From positions 48,858 to 112,857 of the forward strand of contig NZ_JAUSUJ010000025.1 of the NCBI RefSeq assembly GCF_030813915.1: a DNA stretch of 64,000 nucleotides, written 5' to 3'. This document shows positions 26,341 to 34,430 of this stretch, in pieces. This stretch comes from Rhodoplanes tepidamans (GTDB lineage: Bacteria > Pseudomonadota > Alphaproteobacteria > Rhizobiales > Xanthobacteraceae). Within the stretch, counting starts at the first letter, position 1, and each line of letters starts with the position of its first letter. A program made the translations under genes and the position numbers. The notes under the pieces are model-generated. The model worked only from the letters and a program-made list of their open reading frames with translations, did not search any database and was not told the origin of the DNA.

Positions 26341-26946
26341 TCACCTGGCCGGCTGGATGCCGCCGACCGTGACGTCGAGATCGGTGACGAGGCCGTCGGC
26401 CAGCGAGTAGACCCAGCCGTGCACCCACAGGGGCTGGCCGCGTCCCCACGCCTCCTGGACGAAGATGTCGGAGGCGACGTTCTTCACCTGGCGGATCACG
26501 TTGAGCTCGCACAGCCGGTCGAGCCGCGCCTTCTCGTCGGGGATCGCCATCAGCTCGTCGAGATGGTCGTTCCACACCTCGCGGATCGGGTGGAGCCAGT
26601 GGTCGACGAGCCCGCGCCGGATGCCGTCGACGGCGGCCTTGACGCCGCCGCAGCCGTAATGGCCGACCACCATGATGTGCTTCACCTTCAGCACGTCGAC
26701 GGCGAACTGCAGCACCGAGAGGTAGTTCGCGTCCTGCGGCGGCGCCAGGTTGGCGACGTTGCGGTGGACGAACAGCTCGCCCGGATCGAGATCGACGATC
26801 TCGTTGGCGGGCACGCGGCTGTCGGAGCAGCCGATCCACAGATACTCGGGCGCCTGCTGCCGCTCGAGCCGCCGGAAGAAGTCCGGGTCGTGCTCGACCA
26901 TGCGCTTCGCCCAGGCGGCGTTGTTGGCCTTGAGGTGCTTCAGCAT
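26341..26946 (-). CDS. Beta-class carbonic anhydrase
   Basis: 201 residues from the ATG at 26946 (MLKHLK); the frame is open 25 residues further, but the family begins here. Zinc and active-site residues are visible: C40, D42 and R44 in GCSDSRVPA, H96 and C99 in GHYGCGG. It interconverts CO2 and bicarbonate in the cytoplasm. It lies antisense between the small GTA-cluster genes and the prohead protease, an unusual location for a housekeeping enzyme. Confidence 0.93.
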   Translation of the reverse strand: MLKHLKANNAAWAKRMVEHDPDFFRRLERQQAPEYLWIGCSDSRVPANEIVDLDPGELFVHRNVANLAPPQDANYLSVLQFAVDVLKVKHIMVVGHYGCGGVKAAVDGIRRGLVDHWLHPIREVWNDHLDELMAIPDEKARLDRLCELNVIRQVKNVASDIFVQEAWGRGQPLWVHGWVYSLADGLVTDLDVTVGGIQPAR

Positions 26947-27104
26947 CGCGACGCCATCCGCTCCGCACGCTTCGGCCGCGCCCGCCACCGGGACCGGCTG
27001 CCGCCCCGGTTGTAGCCCCATCGCCCGCCGCCCGGAAGGGCCGGGCCGTCCACCTTTCGGCGGACGGCGCCGGCCTCGTTTCCGTCGCCGACCCGGACCG
27101 TCCC

Positions 27105-27632
27105 ATGCACGCGCCGCTCGCCGATCTCGTCCGTCCCGCCGCGACCGTCGAGCCCGACGGAACCGTGGAAGGCTACGCCTCGCTGTTCGGCGAGATCGAC
27201 CAGGCGCGCGACATGGTGATGCCGGGCGCCTTCGCGCAGACGCTGCGCACCCGCGGGCTGCGCCGCATCCCGATGCTGTTCCAGCACGACCCGTCCGAGC
27301 CGATCGGCATCTGGCTGGAGCTGGTCGAGGACTTTCGCGGGCTCAAGGCGCGCGGCCGGCTGATCCCCGACGTGGCGCGCGCCCGTGAGGTGCTGGCGCT
27401 GGTGCGGGAGGGCGCCGTCGACGGCCTGTCGATCGGCTTCCGCACCGTCAAGGGACGCATCGATCCGGCGACCCGGATCAGGAAGCTCGAGGCGATCGAC
27501 CTGTGGGAGATCTCGATCGTCACCTTTCCGCTGCTCGCCGGCGCCCGGGTGCGGGCCGTGAAGTCGGCCGCGCCGCGCCGCGGCGGCGCCGATGGCCGCC
27601 CGATCCGGCGCGGGCCGGGCCTCCGGCGCTGA
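27105..27632 (+). CDS. HK97-family prohead protease (GTA g4 type)
   Basis: 175 residues. EGYASLFGEIDQARDMVMPGAF near residue 22 is the family N-terminal motif. Catalytic residues expected for the phage protease fold are H61 (FQHD), S109 (GLSIGF) and an acidic partner in WEISIVTFP (E135). It processes the capsid scaffold domain during head assembly. It precedes the capsid gene, but an outer-membrane protein gene on the other strand lies between them. Confidence 0.9.
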   Translation: MHAPLADLVRPAATVEPDGTVEGYASLFGEIDQARDMVMPGAFAQTLRTRGLRRIPMLFQHDPSEPIGIWLELVEDFRGLKARGRLIPDVARAREVLALVREGAVDGLSIGFRTVKGRIDPATRIRKLEAIDLWEISIVTFPLLAGARVRAVKSAAPRRGGADGRPIRRGPGLRR

Positions 27633-27663
27633 GGGCGGCGCCCGCGGCGCCGCGCAAAAATAC

Positions 27664-27700
27664 GATGCCCCTCCCCAGGGGCGGCGGGGAGGGGCATCCT
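27664..27700. terminator. Stem-loop between the convergent protease and barrel genes
   Basis: GATGCCCCTCCCC and GGGGAGGGGCATC form an exact 13-bp stem around a 9-11 nt loop. The minus-strand reading is followed by the T-rich complement of CAAAAATA, so it can end transcription of the outer-membrane gene and perhaps of both. Confidence 0.7.
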
Positions 27701-27736
27701 CGGCGTCTCGGCGCCGCACGCAGAAGGGAGGGCGTG

Positions 27737-28474
27737 CTAGAACCGATAGCCGAGCGCGACACGGACGAGATGCAGCTCGTCCGAGAAGTCGGCGCGCCGC
27801 CGCGCGCTGTCGCTCACCGTCACGTCGCCGTAGTTGGCGTAGAGATACTCGGCGCGCCCGAACAGATGCGTGGTGACGGCGTATTCGACGCCGGCGCCGA
27901 CCGTGTAGCCGGTCCGCCAGCTGTCGTTGTCGCCGCTGGTCCCGGCGATCGGGTGCGAGATGTCGGCGAAGGCGAGGCCGCCGGTGCCGTAGACGAGCAG
28001 GCGCCGGAACGCGTAGCCGATGCGGCCGCGCACCGAGCCGAACGCGCCGTACTCGGTCGACACGGTGCCGTTGCCGTAGATCGCGAGGCTCGGCTCGGCC
28101 GAGGTGGCGCCGATCTCGGCTTCGAGCCCGACGACCAGGAACGGCGATACCTGATAATTGTAGCCGGCGAAGACGCCGCCCGCGATGCCGTCGGCGTCCG
28201 CCTCGGCCGTGCTGCTCATGTGGGCCGTCTCGCGCCGGCACCGGCTGAGGATGTCGAACGACCAGAACGCGTCCTCCGACGTGACGGCGTGCGCGGCGCC
28301 GAGATAGCCGCCGGCATACGGGCCGGTCCACCAGGCGATCGGCGGAGGCGCAGGAGTGGAGAAAGGCTTCAGCGGGATCGTCGTCAGGTCCGCCGCACGG
28401 GCCGGAAGGGCGAGACACGAGGCGGCGAGACACAGACCGCCGGCGAGCAGCACGCCACGCTTCACATTGTACAT
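27737..28474 (-). CDS. Omp25/RopB-like outer-membrane beta-barrel protein
   Basis: About 245 residues. Three in-frame starts cluster at 28483 (GTG), 28480 and 28474; AGGTGA lies 5 nt before the last, which I prefer. A signal peptide ends at LPARAADL. The mature part alternates strands (WTGPYAGGYLGAAHA, GGVFAGYNYQ, FVVGLEAEIGA, GSVRGRIGYAF) and ends in GYRF with a terminal Phe, the outer-membrane insertion signal. An internal CRR plus a second Cys earlier is unusual for a barrel. It is a small porin-like surface protein, common in Hyphomicrobiales. Confidence 0.85.
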   Translation of the reverse strand: MYNVKRGVLLAGGLCLAASCLALPARAADLTTIPLKPFSTPAPPPIAWWTGPYAGGYLGAAHAVTSEDAFWSFDILSRCRRETAHMSSTAEADADGIAGGVFAGYNYQVSPFLVVGLEAEIGATSAEPSLAIYGNGTVSTEYGAFGSVRGRIGYAFRRLLVYGTGGLAFADISHPIAGTSGDNDSWRTGYTVGAGVEYAVTTHLFGRAEYLYANYGDVTVSDSARRRADFSDELHLVRVALGYRF

Positions 28475-28914
28475 GAACATCACCTAAACTGACTAGGCTC
28501 GGTAGCCGGAACGGGGGAGATGGTCGTCAATAAGTCGGGCAAATCCCGTCCCGGGATCCGGCGCGGCGGTGGCGACAAAATGGTATTTTAACACCACACA
28601 CGTGTTAATTGATCGCCGGTCCGGGCGGGCTAACCCGCCACCCTCCAATAAATTCCGAATTTCGATCTTTGTGGCGGCCTTCCGGATTCGGCCGGCCCGG
28701 TCGCCACCGCGCGTCTTAACGATTGCCGCGGTCGCGCCGGGCCGCGGCCACGATCCGCCGGAGCCGGCCTGCCGCGCCGCGGCTGCCGCGCCGCCGGCTG
28801 GCGACCCTGGTCCGGCGCCGCTGCACGGGCCCGATCACCCTCATCGACCACCCGGTCCACCCGCAGCCGCGGGCGGCGGCGCGTCTTCGCGCGCGACAAC
28901 CACGAGGAGTCATC
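28475..28914. other. Regulatory gap between the barrel gene and the capsid gene
   Basis: 440 bp without a credible gene. It includes an AT-rich pocket with the TTAACAC/GTGTTAA dyad (28588-28608) and a GAGGAG ribosome-binding site for the capsid gene at 28904-28909. Confidence 0.55.
28588..28608. promoter_or_regulatory. Perfect 7-7-7 inverted repeat, candidate operator
   Basis: TTAACAC, spacer CACACAC, GTGTTAA. It lies 115 nt upstream of the barrel gene and 307 nt upstream of the capsid gene, in one of the few AT-rich spots of the window. Confidence 0.4.
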
Positions 28915-30189
28915 ATGGACATCGACATCGACCGCCTGCCCGCCGACCGCGGGCCCGTCGCCTCGCCGGAGACCAAGGCGGGGCCGGAGGCCCGCCTCAC
29001 CCTCGACGACTTCATGCGCACCTTCGAGGCCTACAAGCAGGTGAACGACGCGCGGCTCGGCCAGATCGAGCGGCGCGGCGCCGCCGATCCGCTCACCGAG
29101 GACCGGCTCGCCCGCATCGACGCGACCCTGATCGAGCATCAGCGGCGGGTCGACGAGCTGGCGCTGAAGGGCGCGCGCCCGGCGTTCGGCCGCGACGCCG
29201 CCGACGAGCCGGCCGGGCGCGAGCACAAGGCGGCGTTCGACGCCTATGTGCGCAAGGGCGACGCGACCGGCCTGCTGGCGGTCGAGCGCAAGGCGCTGTC
29301 GGTCGGCGCGGCGCCGGACGGCGGCTACCTGGTCCCGCCCGAGGTCGAGCACGAGATCGGCCGGCGCCTCGCCGACGTGTCCCCGATCCGCGCCATCGCC
29401 GGCAGCCGCACCGTCTCGGCGAGCGTCTACAAGAAGCCGTTCATGACCGCCGGTCCGACGGTCGGCTGGATCGGCGAGACCGAGGCGCGGCCGCAGACCG
29501 CCACGCCGGCGCTCGCCGAGCTGTCCTTCCCGACCATGGAGCTCTACGCCATGCCGGCGGCGACCGCGACGCTGCTCGACGACGCCATGGTCGACATCGA
29601 GGCGTGGCTCGCCTCCGAGGTCGACCAGGCCTTCGCCGAGCAGGAGGGGGCGGCGTTCGTCTCCGGCGACGGCGTCAACAAGCCGAAGGGCTTCCTCGCC
29701 TATCCGACGGTCGCCAACGCGGCGTGGAGCTGGGGCAGCATCGGCGTGGTGGCGAGCGGCGCCGCGGGCGCCTTCCCGGCGAGCCATCCGGCCGACGTGC
29801 TGATCGATCTCGCCGACGCGCTGCGCGCCGGCTACCGGCGCAACGCCGTGTTCGTGATGAACCGGCGGACCGAGAGCACGGTGCGCAAGTTCAAGGATTC
29901 GACCGGCCAGTATCTGTGGAGCCCCGGCCTCGCCGCCGGCCAGCCGGCGACGCTGCTCGGCCATCCGGTGGTGGTCGACGACGCCATGCCGGACATCGCC
30001 GCCGGCGCCCTGGCGATCGCCTTCGGCGACTTCCGCCGCGGCTACCTGGTGGTCGACCGCGCCGGCGTCCGGGTGCTGCGCGATCCCTACAGCGCCAAGC
30101 CCTACGTGCTGTTCTACACCACCAAGCGGGTGGGCGGCGGCGTGCAGGACTTCGACGCGATCAAGCTCCTGAAGTTCGCGGCGAGCTGA
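28915..30189 (+). CDS. HK97-family major capsid protein (GTA g5 type)
   Basis: 424 residues with a good GAGGAG ribosome-binding site. The N-terminal 110 residues are charged and helical (the delta/scaffold part removed by the prohead protease). The HK97 fold follows: GGYLVPPEVEHEI near residue 136, FMTAGPTVGWIGETEARPQT, LYAMPAATATLLDDAMVDIEAWLASEV, then GHPVVVDDAMPDI and a C-terminal P-domain strand (FYTTKRVGGGVQDFDAIKLLKF). Length and motifs are intact. Confidence 0.93.
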   Translation: MDIDIDRLPADRGPVASPETKAGPEARLTLDDFMRTFEAYKQVNDARLGQIERRGAADPLTEDRLARIDATLIEHQRRVDELALKGARPAFGRDAADEPAGREHKAAFDAYVRKGDATGLLAVERKALSVGAAPDGGYLVPPEVEHEIGRRLADVSPIRAIAGSRTVSASVYKKPFMTAGPTVGWIGETEARPQTATPALAELSFPTMELYAMPAATATLLDDAMVDIEAWLASEVDQAFAEQEGAAFVSGDGVNKPKGFLAYPTVANAAWSWGSIGVVASGAAGAFPASHPADVLIDLADALRAGYRRNAVFVMNRRTESTVRKFKDSTGQYLWSPGLAAGQPATLLGHPVVVDDAMPDIAAGALAIAFGDFRRGYLVVDRAGVRVLRDPYSAKPYVLFYTTKRVGGGVQDFDAIKLLKFAAS

Positions 30190-30205
30190 CCGCGCCGCGA
30201 GCCGA

Positions 30206-30235
30206 CCGGGACGACGCCGACGTCGCTCGTCCCGG
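30206..30235. terminator. Stem-loop between convergent capsid and Pro-rich protein genes
   Basis: CCGGGACGA and TCGTCCCGG form an exact 9-bp stem with a 12-nt loop. No U-tract follows, so termination is uncertain. Confidence 0.4.
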
Positions 30236-30244
30236 CGGCCGGCC

Positions 30245-30850
30245 TCACTGCACGGCCTTCTCGGTGCAGCTGAGCGAGCCCCAGAAGCTGCGGGCGCAGA
30301 TCCGCTCGGTGTTGTAGGCGGTGCGGCCCGGCATCACCTCGCGTTCCGGCACCGTGGCGCCCTTGGCGGCCGCGTCGGCCTGCGCCGCGACGCCGCCCTG
30401 CGGCGGCACCGGATTGGGGCCGGGCGACTGCGTCGCCTTCGCCGCGGCGACGCCGCGGTCCTGGATCGGCCCGCTGACCGGAGGAGAGGAGGGCGGCGGC
30501 GGCGTCTGGCCGGCCTGCTGGCTCGGAGCGGGGGCGGGAGGCGGCGTCTGGCCGGCCTGCTGGCTCGGAGCGGGGGCGGGAGGCGGCGTCTGGGCGGCCT
30601 GCTGGCTCGGGGCCGGCGTGGGAGCCGGAGCCTGGGCGGCCTGCTGGTTCGGAGCGGGCGCAGGGGGCGGCGTCTGGCCGGCCTGCTGGCTCGGAGCCGG
30701 CGCGGGCGACGGGCCCGGAGACGGCGAAGGCGCCGACTGGGTGGGCGCCGAGCTCACCTGTTCGGTCGACGTGTCGTCGAACGGGGACAGGCGCCCCGAC
30801 AGGACCAGGACGAGCACGCCGAGCACGGCCGCGAGCAGAATGGCTTGCAT
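30245..30850 (-). CDS. Membrane-anchored Pro/Ala/Gln repeat protein with a C-terminal CxRxxWG cysteine motif
   Basis: 201 residues. AAGGAGG lies 6 nt upstream of the ATG at 30850, which fixes the start over one six codons earlier. One membrane span (AILLAAVLGVLVLVLSG) is followed by about five copies of a 14-residue APAPSQQAGQTPPP-type repeat (near residues 50-125), then a short globular tail with CARSFWGSLSC. The tail resembles the end of the small protein at 33408 (CTRAPWGTMNC). It is predicted to project into the periplasm. Not recognised; possibly a cell-envelope spacer. Confidence 0.6.
   Translation of the reverse strand: MQAILLAAVLGVLVLVLSGRLSPFDDTSTEQVSSAPTQSAPSPSPGPSPAPAPSQQAGQTPPPAPAPNQQAAQAPAPTPAPSQQAAQTPPPAPAPSQQAGQTPPPAPAPSQQAGQTPPPPSSPPVSGPIQDRGVAAAKATQSPGPNPVPPQGGVAAQADAAAKGATVPEREVMPGRTAYNTERICARSFWGSLSCTEKAVQ
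30497..30706. repeat. 42-bp coding tandem repeat, about five units
   Basis: Each unit reads close to GCGGCGTCTGGCCGGCCTGC followed by TGGCTCGGAGCGGG, and encodes the 14-residue Pro-rich repeat. Two adjacent units are identical and the others carry several substitutions. Confidence 0.85.
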
Positions 30851-30895
30851 CGATACCTCCTTGGACAATCCTCGGCCAACCGCGCCGGGCCGGTG

Positions 30896-31171
30896 TCAGT
30901 TCCGGCGGGCGGCACCGGGTCGCAGCGGCGTCCGCTTGGCGGGGCGCCGGGTGGCCGGCCGCGCCGCATGGCGCGACGGCGCGTCGTTGGCGGCGGCCTG
31001 CCGCAGGCTCTGGCGCAGCTCGTCCTTCAGCCCCACCGGGCGCCGGTGCTTCTTCAGGAGATCCGCGAAGGCCGCGTCGGCGAGCTCCTGAAAGTCCTTC
31101 ATCGAGTCGCGCGACAGCAGCGCGATCGCCTGCCAGGTCTCGTCCTCGAACTGCACGCGCTTGCCCGGCAT
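30896..31171 (-). CDS. Small basic conserved hypothetical protein
   Basis: 91 residues. GKRVQFEDETWQAIALLSRDSMKDFQELADAAFADLLKKHRRPVGLKDELRQS looks like a ribbon-helix-helix-type or short helical domain found in Hyphomicrobiales. The C-terminal 30 residues are an Arg/Pro/Ala-rich basic tail that could bind nucleic acid. It lies between two envelope-type genes on the same strand. Function unknown. Confidence 0.55.
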   Translation of the reverse strand: MPGKRVQFEDETWQAIALLSRDSMKDFQELADAAFADLLKKHRRPVGLKDELRQSLRQAAANDAPSRHAARPATRRPAKRTPLRPGAARRN

Positions 31172-31224
31172 CGGCGCCTCGAACAGAAGGCGGGCGCCGC
31201 AGCGCCCGCCCGCAAGACCGACGA

Positions 31225-32940
31225 TCAGCGCGGGCCGCCCGGGCCGCCGGCGCCACCGCCGCCGCCCGCACCGCCGGAACCGCCCGGCGACGCCCCGCCG
31301 GCACCGCCTGCCGCGCCACCACCCGGCCGGCTACCGCCGGCACCGCCACCGCCGGCACCGCCACCGGCGGCACCGCCGCCCGAGGCGCCGCCGCCAGAGG
31401 ATCCGCGCTCGGCCGCTCCGCCGCCGCGCGCCGGGGCGGGGCCGTCACCGCCGCGCCCGGTGGTCGCGCCGGAGCGCTCGCCGCGATCCGCCGCGCCGCG
31501 CTCGGCCCCGGACGATCGGCCGGAGCCGGACCGCTCGGTCGCCGCCGGCCGCTCGTTGCGTTCCGCCGCGCCGCTGCGCCCGGACCCGGATCGATCCGGG
31601 CCGGAGCGCTCGGCTCCCTGTCGGTCGCCGCGCGACGGGGTCGCGTCGCGACCGCCGCGCTCGCTCTGCTCCTGCCGCTGTTCGCGACGCTCCTGGCGGC
31701 GCTCGGCGCCCTGACGCGGCTCGTCACGGTCGGCATCGCGGCCGGCCCGGTTGCGGTCGCCGTCCGACCGTCCGCTCTCGCGGCGGTTCTCGCGCGACTC
31801 GTCGCGGTCGCGGGCGGCGGTTCCGTCCTTCTGGGTGTCGCGGTCGCGCGGGCCGGTGCCCTCGCGCTGCGCCGGGCTGCCGTCGCGACGCTCGCCGGTC
31901 GCCTGTCCGGGCTGCTGCCCCGGCTGCTGGCCGGGCTCGCGCCGCTCGGCGGCGCCGGCCGGTGCGTCGCGGCCCGGTTCGGTCCGGCCCGGCTCGCCGC
32001 GCCCCGCCTCGCGGGCGGCGCGCGGGGGATTGTCGCCGAGGCGGCCGCGGTCGCCTTCCAGCGCCTGCGGGGCCGGGACGTTGCGGGCCGGCTCCACGGT
32101 GGTGCGGGTCTCGCGGATCCAGCTCCGGTCGCGCACCACCCGGCTGCGCCGGTCGCGCAGGTCGTTCGCCTGGATCTCGACCGCGCCGGGGATCCGGCCG
32201 GTGCCGACCAGCACCCGCGGCTGCACCGACCAGGTGCGGATCGGCCGGCCGTAGGCCGCCGCGATATAGGCGGGCGGAATGCCCGGATTGACGGCGAAGC
32301 GGGGACCGCGGTCGGAGACGATCACGGTGCGGTTCACGATCACGGTCTCGCGGATGTAGACGTCGCGCTCGCGCGGCGGCAGCAGCACCGAGGCGATCGA
32401 TGCGGCGACGAGATCCTGCGGCCGCACGAAGCTCCAGTAGGCCGGCCGCTCGCGCACCTCGACGACGATCTCGTCGGGCGGCAGCGGCGCCCAGCCGACC
32501 GCCTTGTCGCCGCGGCGCCAGTCGACCCAGGCCGGGCCCCATTCGCGGCCGGGCACCCACACCCAGCCGGTGTCGCCGTCGTCGACCCAGCGGCCGTAGT
32601 GATAGACGACGAGGCCCCAGCTGGCCTCCTCCTCGATCGGGTTCCAGTACCAGCCGTAGTCGTCGGTGTAGACCCAGCGGCCGCGCGTGTAGGGCCGCCA
32701 GTCGCGGCCGACGCTCGCCGGCACCCACACCTCGCCCCAGCGCTGATGGCGCTGCCACTTGCCGTGCGGCTCCAGCGCGGTGCGGAATTCGGTCGAGACC
32801 TCGACGCGCTCCTGCGCAGCCGCCGGCGCCGCCGGGGTCAGGATCGCGGGAAGCGCGACGGCCGCGGCCAGAAGGCTCGCAGCCAGCGTGGTCGAGCCGA
32901 GCAGGCGGGACGCGGTCGAGCCGCGGTCGTTCGGACCCAT
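31225..32940 (-). CDS. DUF6600/FecR-type secreted protein with a long Arg/Glu/Gly-rich tail
   Basis: 571 residues; GAGGAGAG lies just upstream of the ATG. A signal peptide ends near APAAAQE (residue 43). Residues about 50-230 hold Trp/Tyr-rich repeats (GRWVYTDDYGWYWNPIEE, YHYGRWVDDGDTGWVWVPGREWGPAWVDWR), the DUF6600 pattern. Residues after about 290 are a low-complexity, highly charged RDR/ERR/GERS region, ending in about 80 Gly-rich residues. The protein is periplasmic or surface-exposed. Its tail is an extreme composition that may be disordered. Confidence 0.7.
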   Translation of the reverse strand: MGPNDRGSTASRLLGSTTLAASLLAAAVALPAILTPAAPAAAQERVEVSTEFRTALEPHGKWQRHQRWGEVWVPASVGRDWRPYTRGRWVYTDDYGWYWNPIEEEASWGLVVYHYGRWVDDGDTGWVWVPGREWGPAWVDWRRGDKAVGWAPLPPDEIVVEVRERPAYWSFVRPQDLVAASIASVLLPPRERDVYIRETVIVNRTVIVSDRGPRFAVNPGIPPAYIAAAYGRPIRTWSVQPRVLVGTGRIPGAVEIQANDLRDRRSRVVRDRSWIRETRTTVEPARNVPAPQALEGDRGRLGDNPPRAAREAGRGEPGRTEPGRDAPAGAAERREPGQQPGQQPGQATGERRDGSPAQREGTGPRDRDTQKDGTAARDRDESRENRRESGRSDGDRNRAGRDADRDEPRQGAERRQERREQRQEQSERGGRDATPSRGDRQGAERSGPDRSGSGRSGAAERNERPAATERSGSGRSSGAERGAADRGERSGATTGRGGDGPAPARGGGAAERGSSGGGASGGGAAGGGAGGGGAGGSRPGGGAAGGAGGASPGGSGGAGGGGGAGGPGGPR

Positions 32941-33038
32941 GGCACTCTCCTCAGGACGGCAGACGGGGGGAAGGCCGCGGTCCCTGCCCGCGGCGTGCGG
33001 GCCGGAGCGGTGGCCGCGCGGCGGACGTGACGGCCGGC

Positions 33039-33113
33039 TCAGCGCAGGCCGAGGAAGGACAGGATGGCCACGACGACGACGATCAGGCCGATGATGTAGA
33101 TGATGCTGTTCAT
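33039..33113 (-). CDS. 24-residue single-span membrane microprotein
   Basis: MNSIIYIIGLIVVVVAILSF plus GLR. The ATG is preceded by GGAGGCGAGG within 10 nt. Nearly identical microproteins (a start, one membrane span, GLR or similar end) are common in Hyphomicrobiales and are usually unannotated. The stop precedes the DUF6600 gene on the same strand by about 100 nt. Confidence 0.6.
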   Translation of the reverse strand: MNSIIYIIGLIVVVVAILSFLGLR

Positions 33114-33407
33114 GCCTCGCCTCCAGCGTATCGGGCCGCCGCCGCGGCCGGTCGCTGGCTCAACCGGGGCGCCAGTCGAAAGTTCCTGCCGCCGGTGCGG
33201 CGCTGCCGGCCACGGCCGCGTGCGGCCGATCCGGAGCGCGACGTGCGGCCGGTACGTGGCATGCCGGAGGCCGCCTCCCCTTGACCCCGTGCCGGCACCC
33301 GGGTACTGCCGATCTGGAATTGTTTCGAACGGATTTTTTCTGGCGGCCGGCCATTCCTGTCGCTGACGTCGTCGATCGAGCCGGACGCCCCATTTCGGAG
33401 AGTCGTC
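33114..33407. other. Divergent gap, no gene seen
   Basis: 294 bp between the microprotein and the 87-residue gene. No reading frame with a plausible start was found. It serves as promoter space for both directions; no hexamer pair is convincing. Confidence 0.4.
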
Positions 33408-33671
33408 ATGCGCATCGTTTTCGCCCTCGTGGCCCTGGTCGCGGTGCTGTTCGCGTTCGACAAGATCCCGTTCGCCTCCAAGCGCCAGCCCGCTCCGGCC
33501 ACCGCCGGCCAGACCGCGTCCAAGGCTCCGCCCGCGTCGACGGCGGCGGCGCCGTCCGCGGCCGCCAAGCTCGCCGAGGCGCCGCGCCCGACCTACGTCG
33601 TCACCCGCGAGTGCACGCGCGCCCCGTGGGGCACGATGAACTGCAAGGAAGTCAGCACCCCGAAGCCGTGA
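33408..33671 (+). CDS. Small exported protein with a C-terminal CxRxxWG cysteine motif
   Basis: 87 residues. The N-terminus (RIVFALVALVAVLFAFDKIPF) is a signal anchor. A Pro/Ala-rich linker follows, then YVVTRECTRAPWGTMNCKEV. The two Cys could form a disulfide in the periplasm. The tail parallels that of the protein at 30245 (ICARSFWGSLSCTEK), so the two are probably distant paralogues despite opposite strands. Function unknown. Confidence 0.6.
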   Translation: MRIVFALVALVAVLFAFDKIPFASKRQPAPATAGQTASKAPPASTAAAPSAAAKLAEAPRPTYVVTRECTRAPWGTMNCKEVSTPKP

Positions 33672-33860
33672 TCCCGGGCGCCCGGCCGCGTCGCCGCGGC
33701 CCGGGGCGCCGGAGGTCCGATGCTGCCGCACCGGCGGGCCGCCGGTCGCCTGCTGTCGCCCGGTGATCGCGGGCGGGCGAGGCGCCGCCTCGCCGGCGGA
33801 TGCCGCTGCTCGCATCCGGAAGCCGCAGTCCAGATCGCCCGAACCTCCCGCGGGGCCGCC

Positions 33861-34430
33861 ATGACGGACCGATTCAAGCGGCGCGCCTGGGCGCCGGAGG
33901 TGCTGCGGTCGCTGCGCTGCTGCGTCGAGCAGACCGACGCCTCGCCGCATGCGATCGCCAAGGCCCACGGTCTGCCGCCGTCGACGGTGCGCGACCTCAT
34001 CCGCCGCGAAGGCTGGCGCCGGCCGGGCGAGCCCGCACCCGAGGCGGAGGACCCCGCCGCGACGGCTTCGGCTGCGGCCGAGGCGGAGCCGCCGGCGGTG
34101 CCCGAGGATCTGGTCGAGCGTCTCGAGCGCGCCGTCGCCCGCGAGATCGCCGTGCTGGAGGCGAGCCGCAGGGTGCCGCCCCGCCGGGCCGGGTCGGCCG
34201 CCGACACCGAGCGCGTCGTGCGCAGCCTCGAACGCCTCACCGACACGCTCGCCAAGGTGCGCCGCATGCGCGAGCCGGCCGCGAGCGATCCCGATGACGA
34301 CCTGCCCCGAGACATCGACGAGTTCCGTCGCGTGCTTGCGCGCCGCATTGAGCAGATCGTCCGCGGCGGGACTGACGGAGACGCTGCTGGCGGCGATGCC
34401 GCCGGCGATCCTGCGCCGGATCGCGGCTGA
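33861..34430 (+). CDS. Putative terminase small subunit / DNA-binding protein (GTA g1 position)
   Basis: 189 residues from the ATG at 33861. The N-terminal part has a helix-turn-helix typical of phage small terminases (SPHAIAKAHGLPPSTVRDLIRREGWRRPG near residues 28-55). An acidic Ala-rich linker and two long helices follow (VERLERAVAREIAVLEASRR, TERVVRSLERLTDTLAKVRRMRE). It overlaps the large-terminase frame by about 35 nt. Small terminases recognise DNA for packaging; in GTAs this step is non-specific. Assignment rests on fold and position. Confidence 0.65.
   Translation: MTDRFKRRAWAPEVLRSLRCCVEQTDASPHAIAKAHGLPPSTVRDLIRREGWRRPGEPAPEAEDPAATASAAAEAEPPAVPEDLVERLERAVAREIAVLEASRRVPPRRAGSAADTERVVRSLERLTDTLAKVRRMREPAASDPDDDLPRDIDEFRRVLARRIEQIVRGGTDGDAAGGDAAGDPAPDRG

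Noticed and set aside
31225..31700. Gly-rich tail of the DUF6600 protein as collagen-like or silk-like domain
   Set aside because: No regular Gly-X-Y periodicity; it is irregular low complexity favoured by the GC bias.
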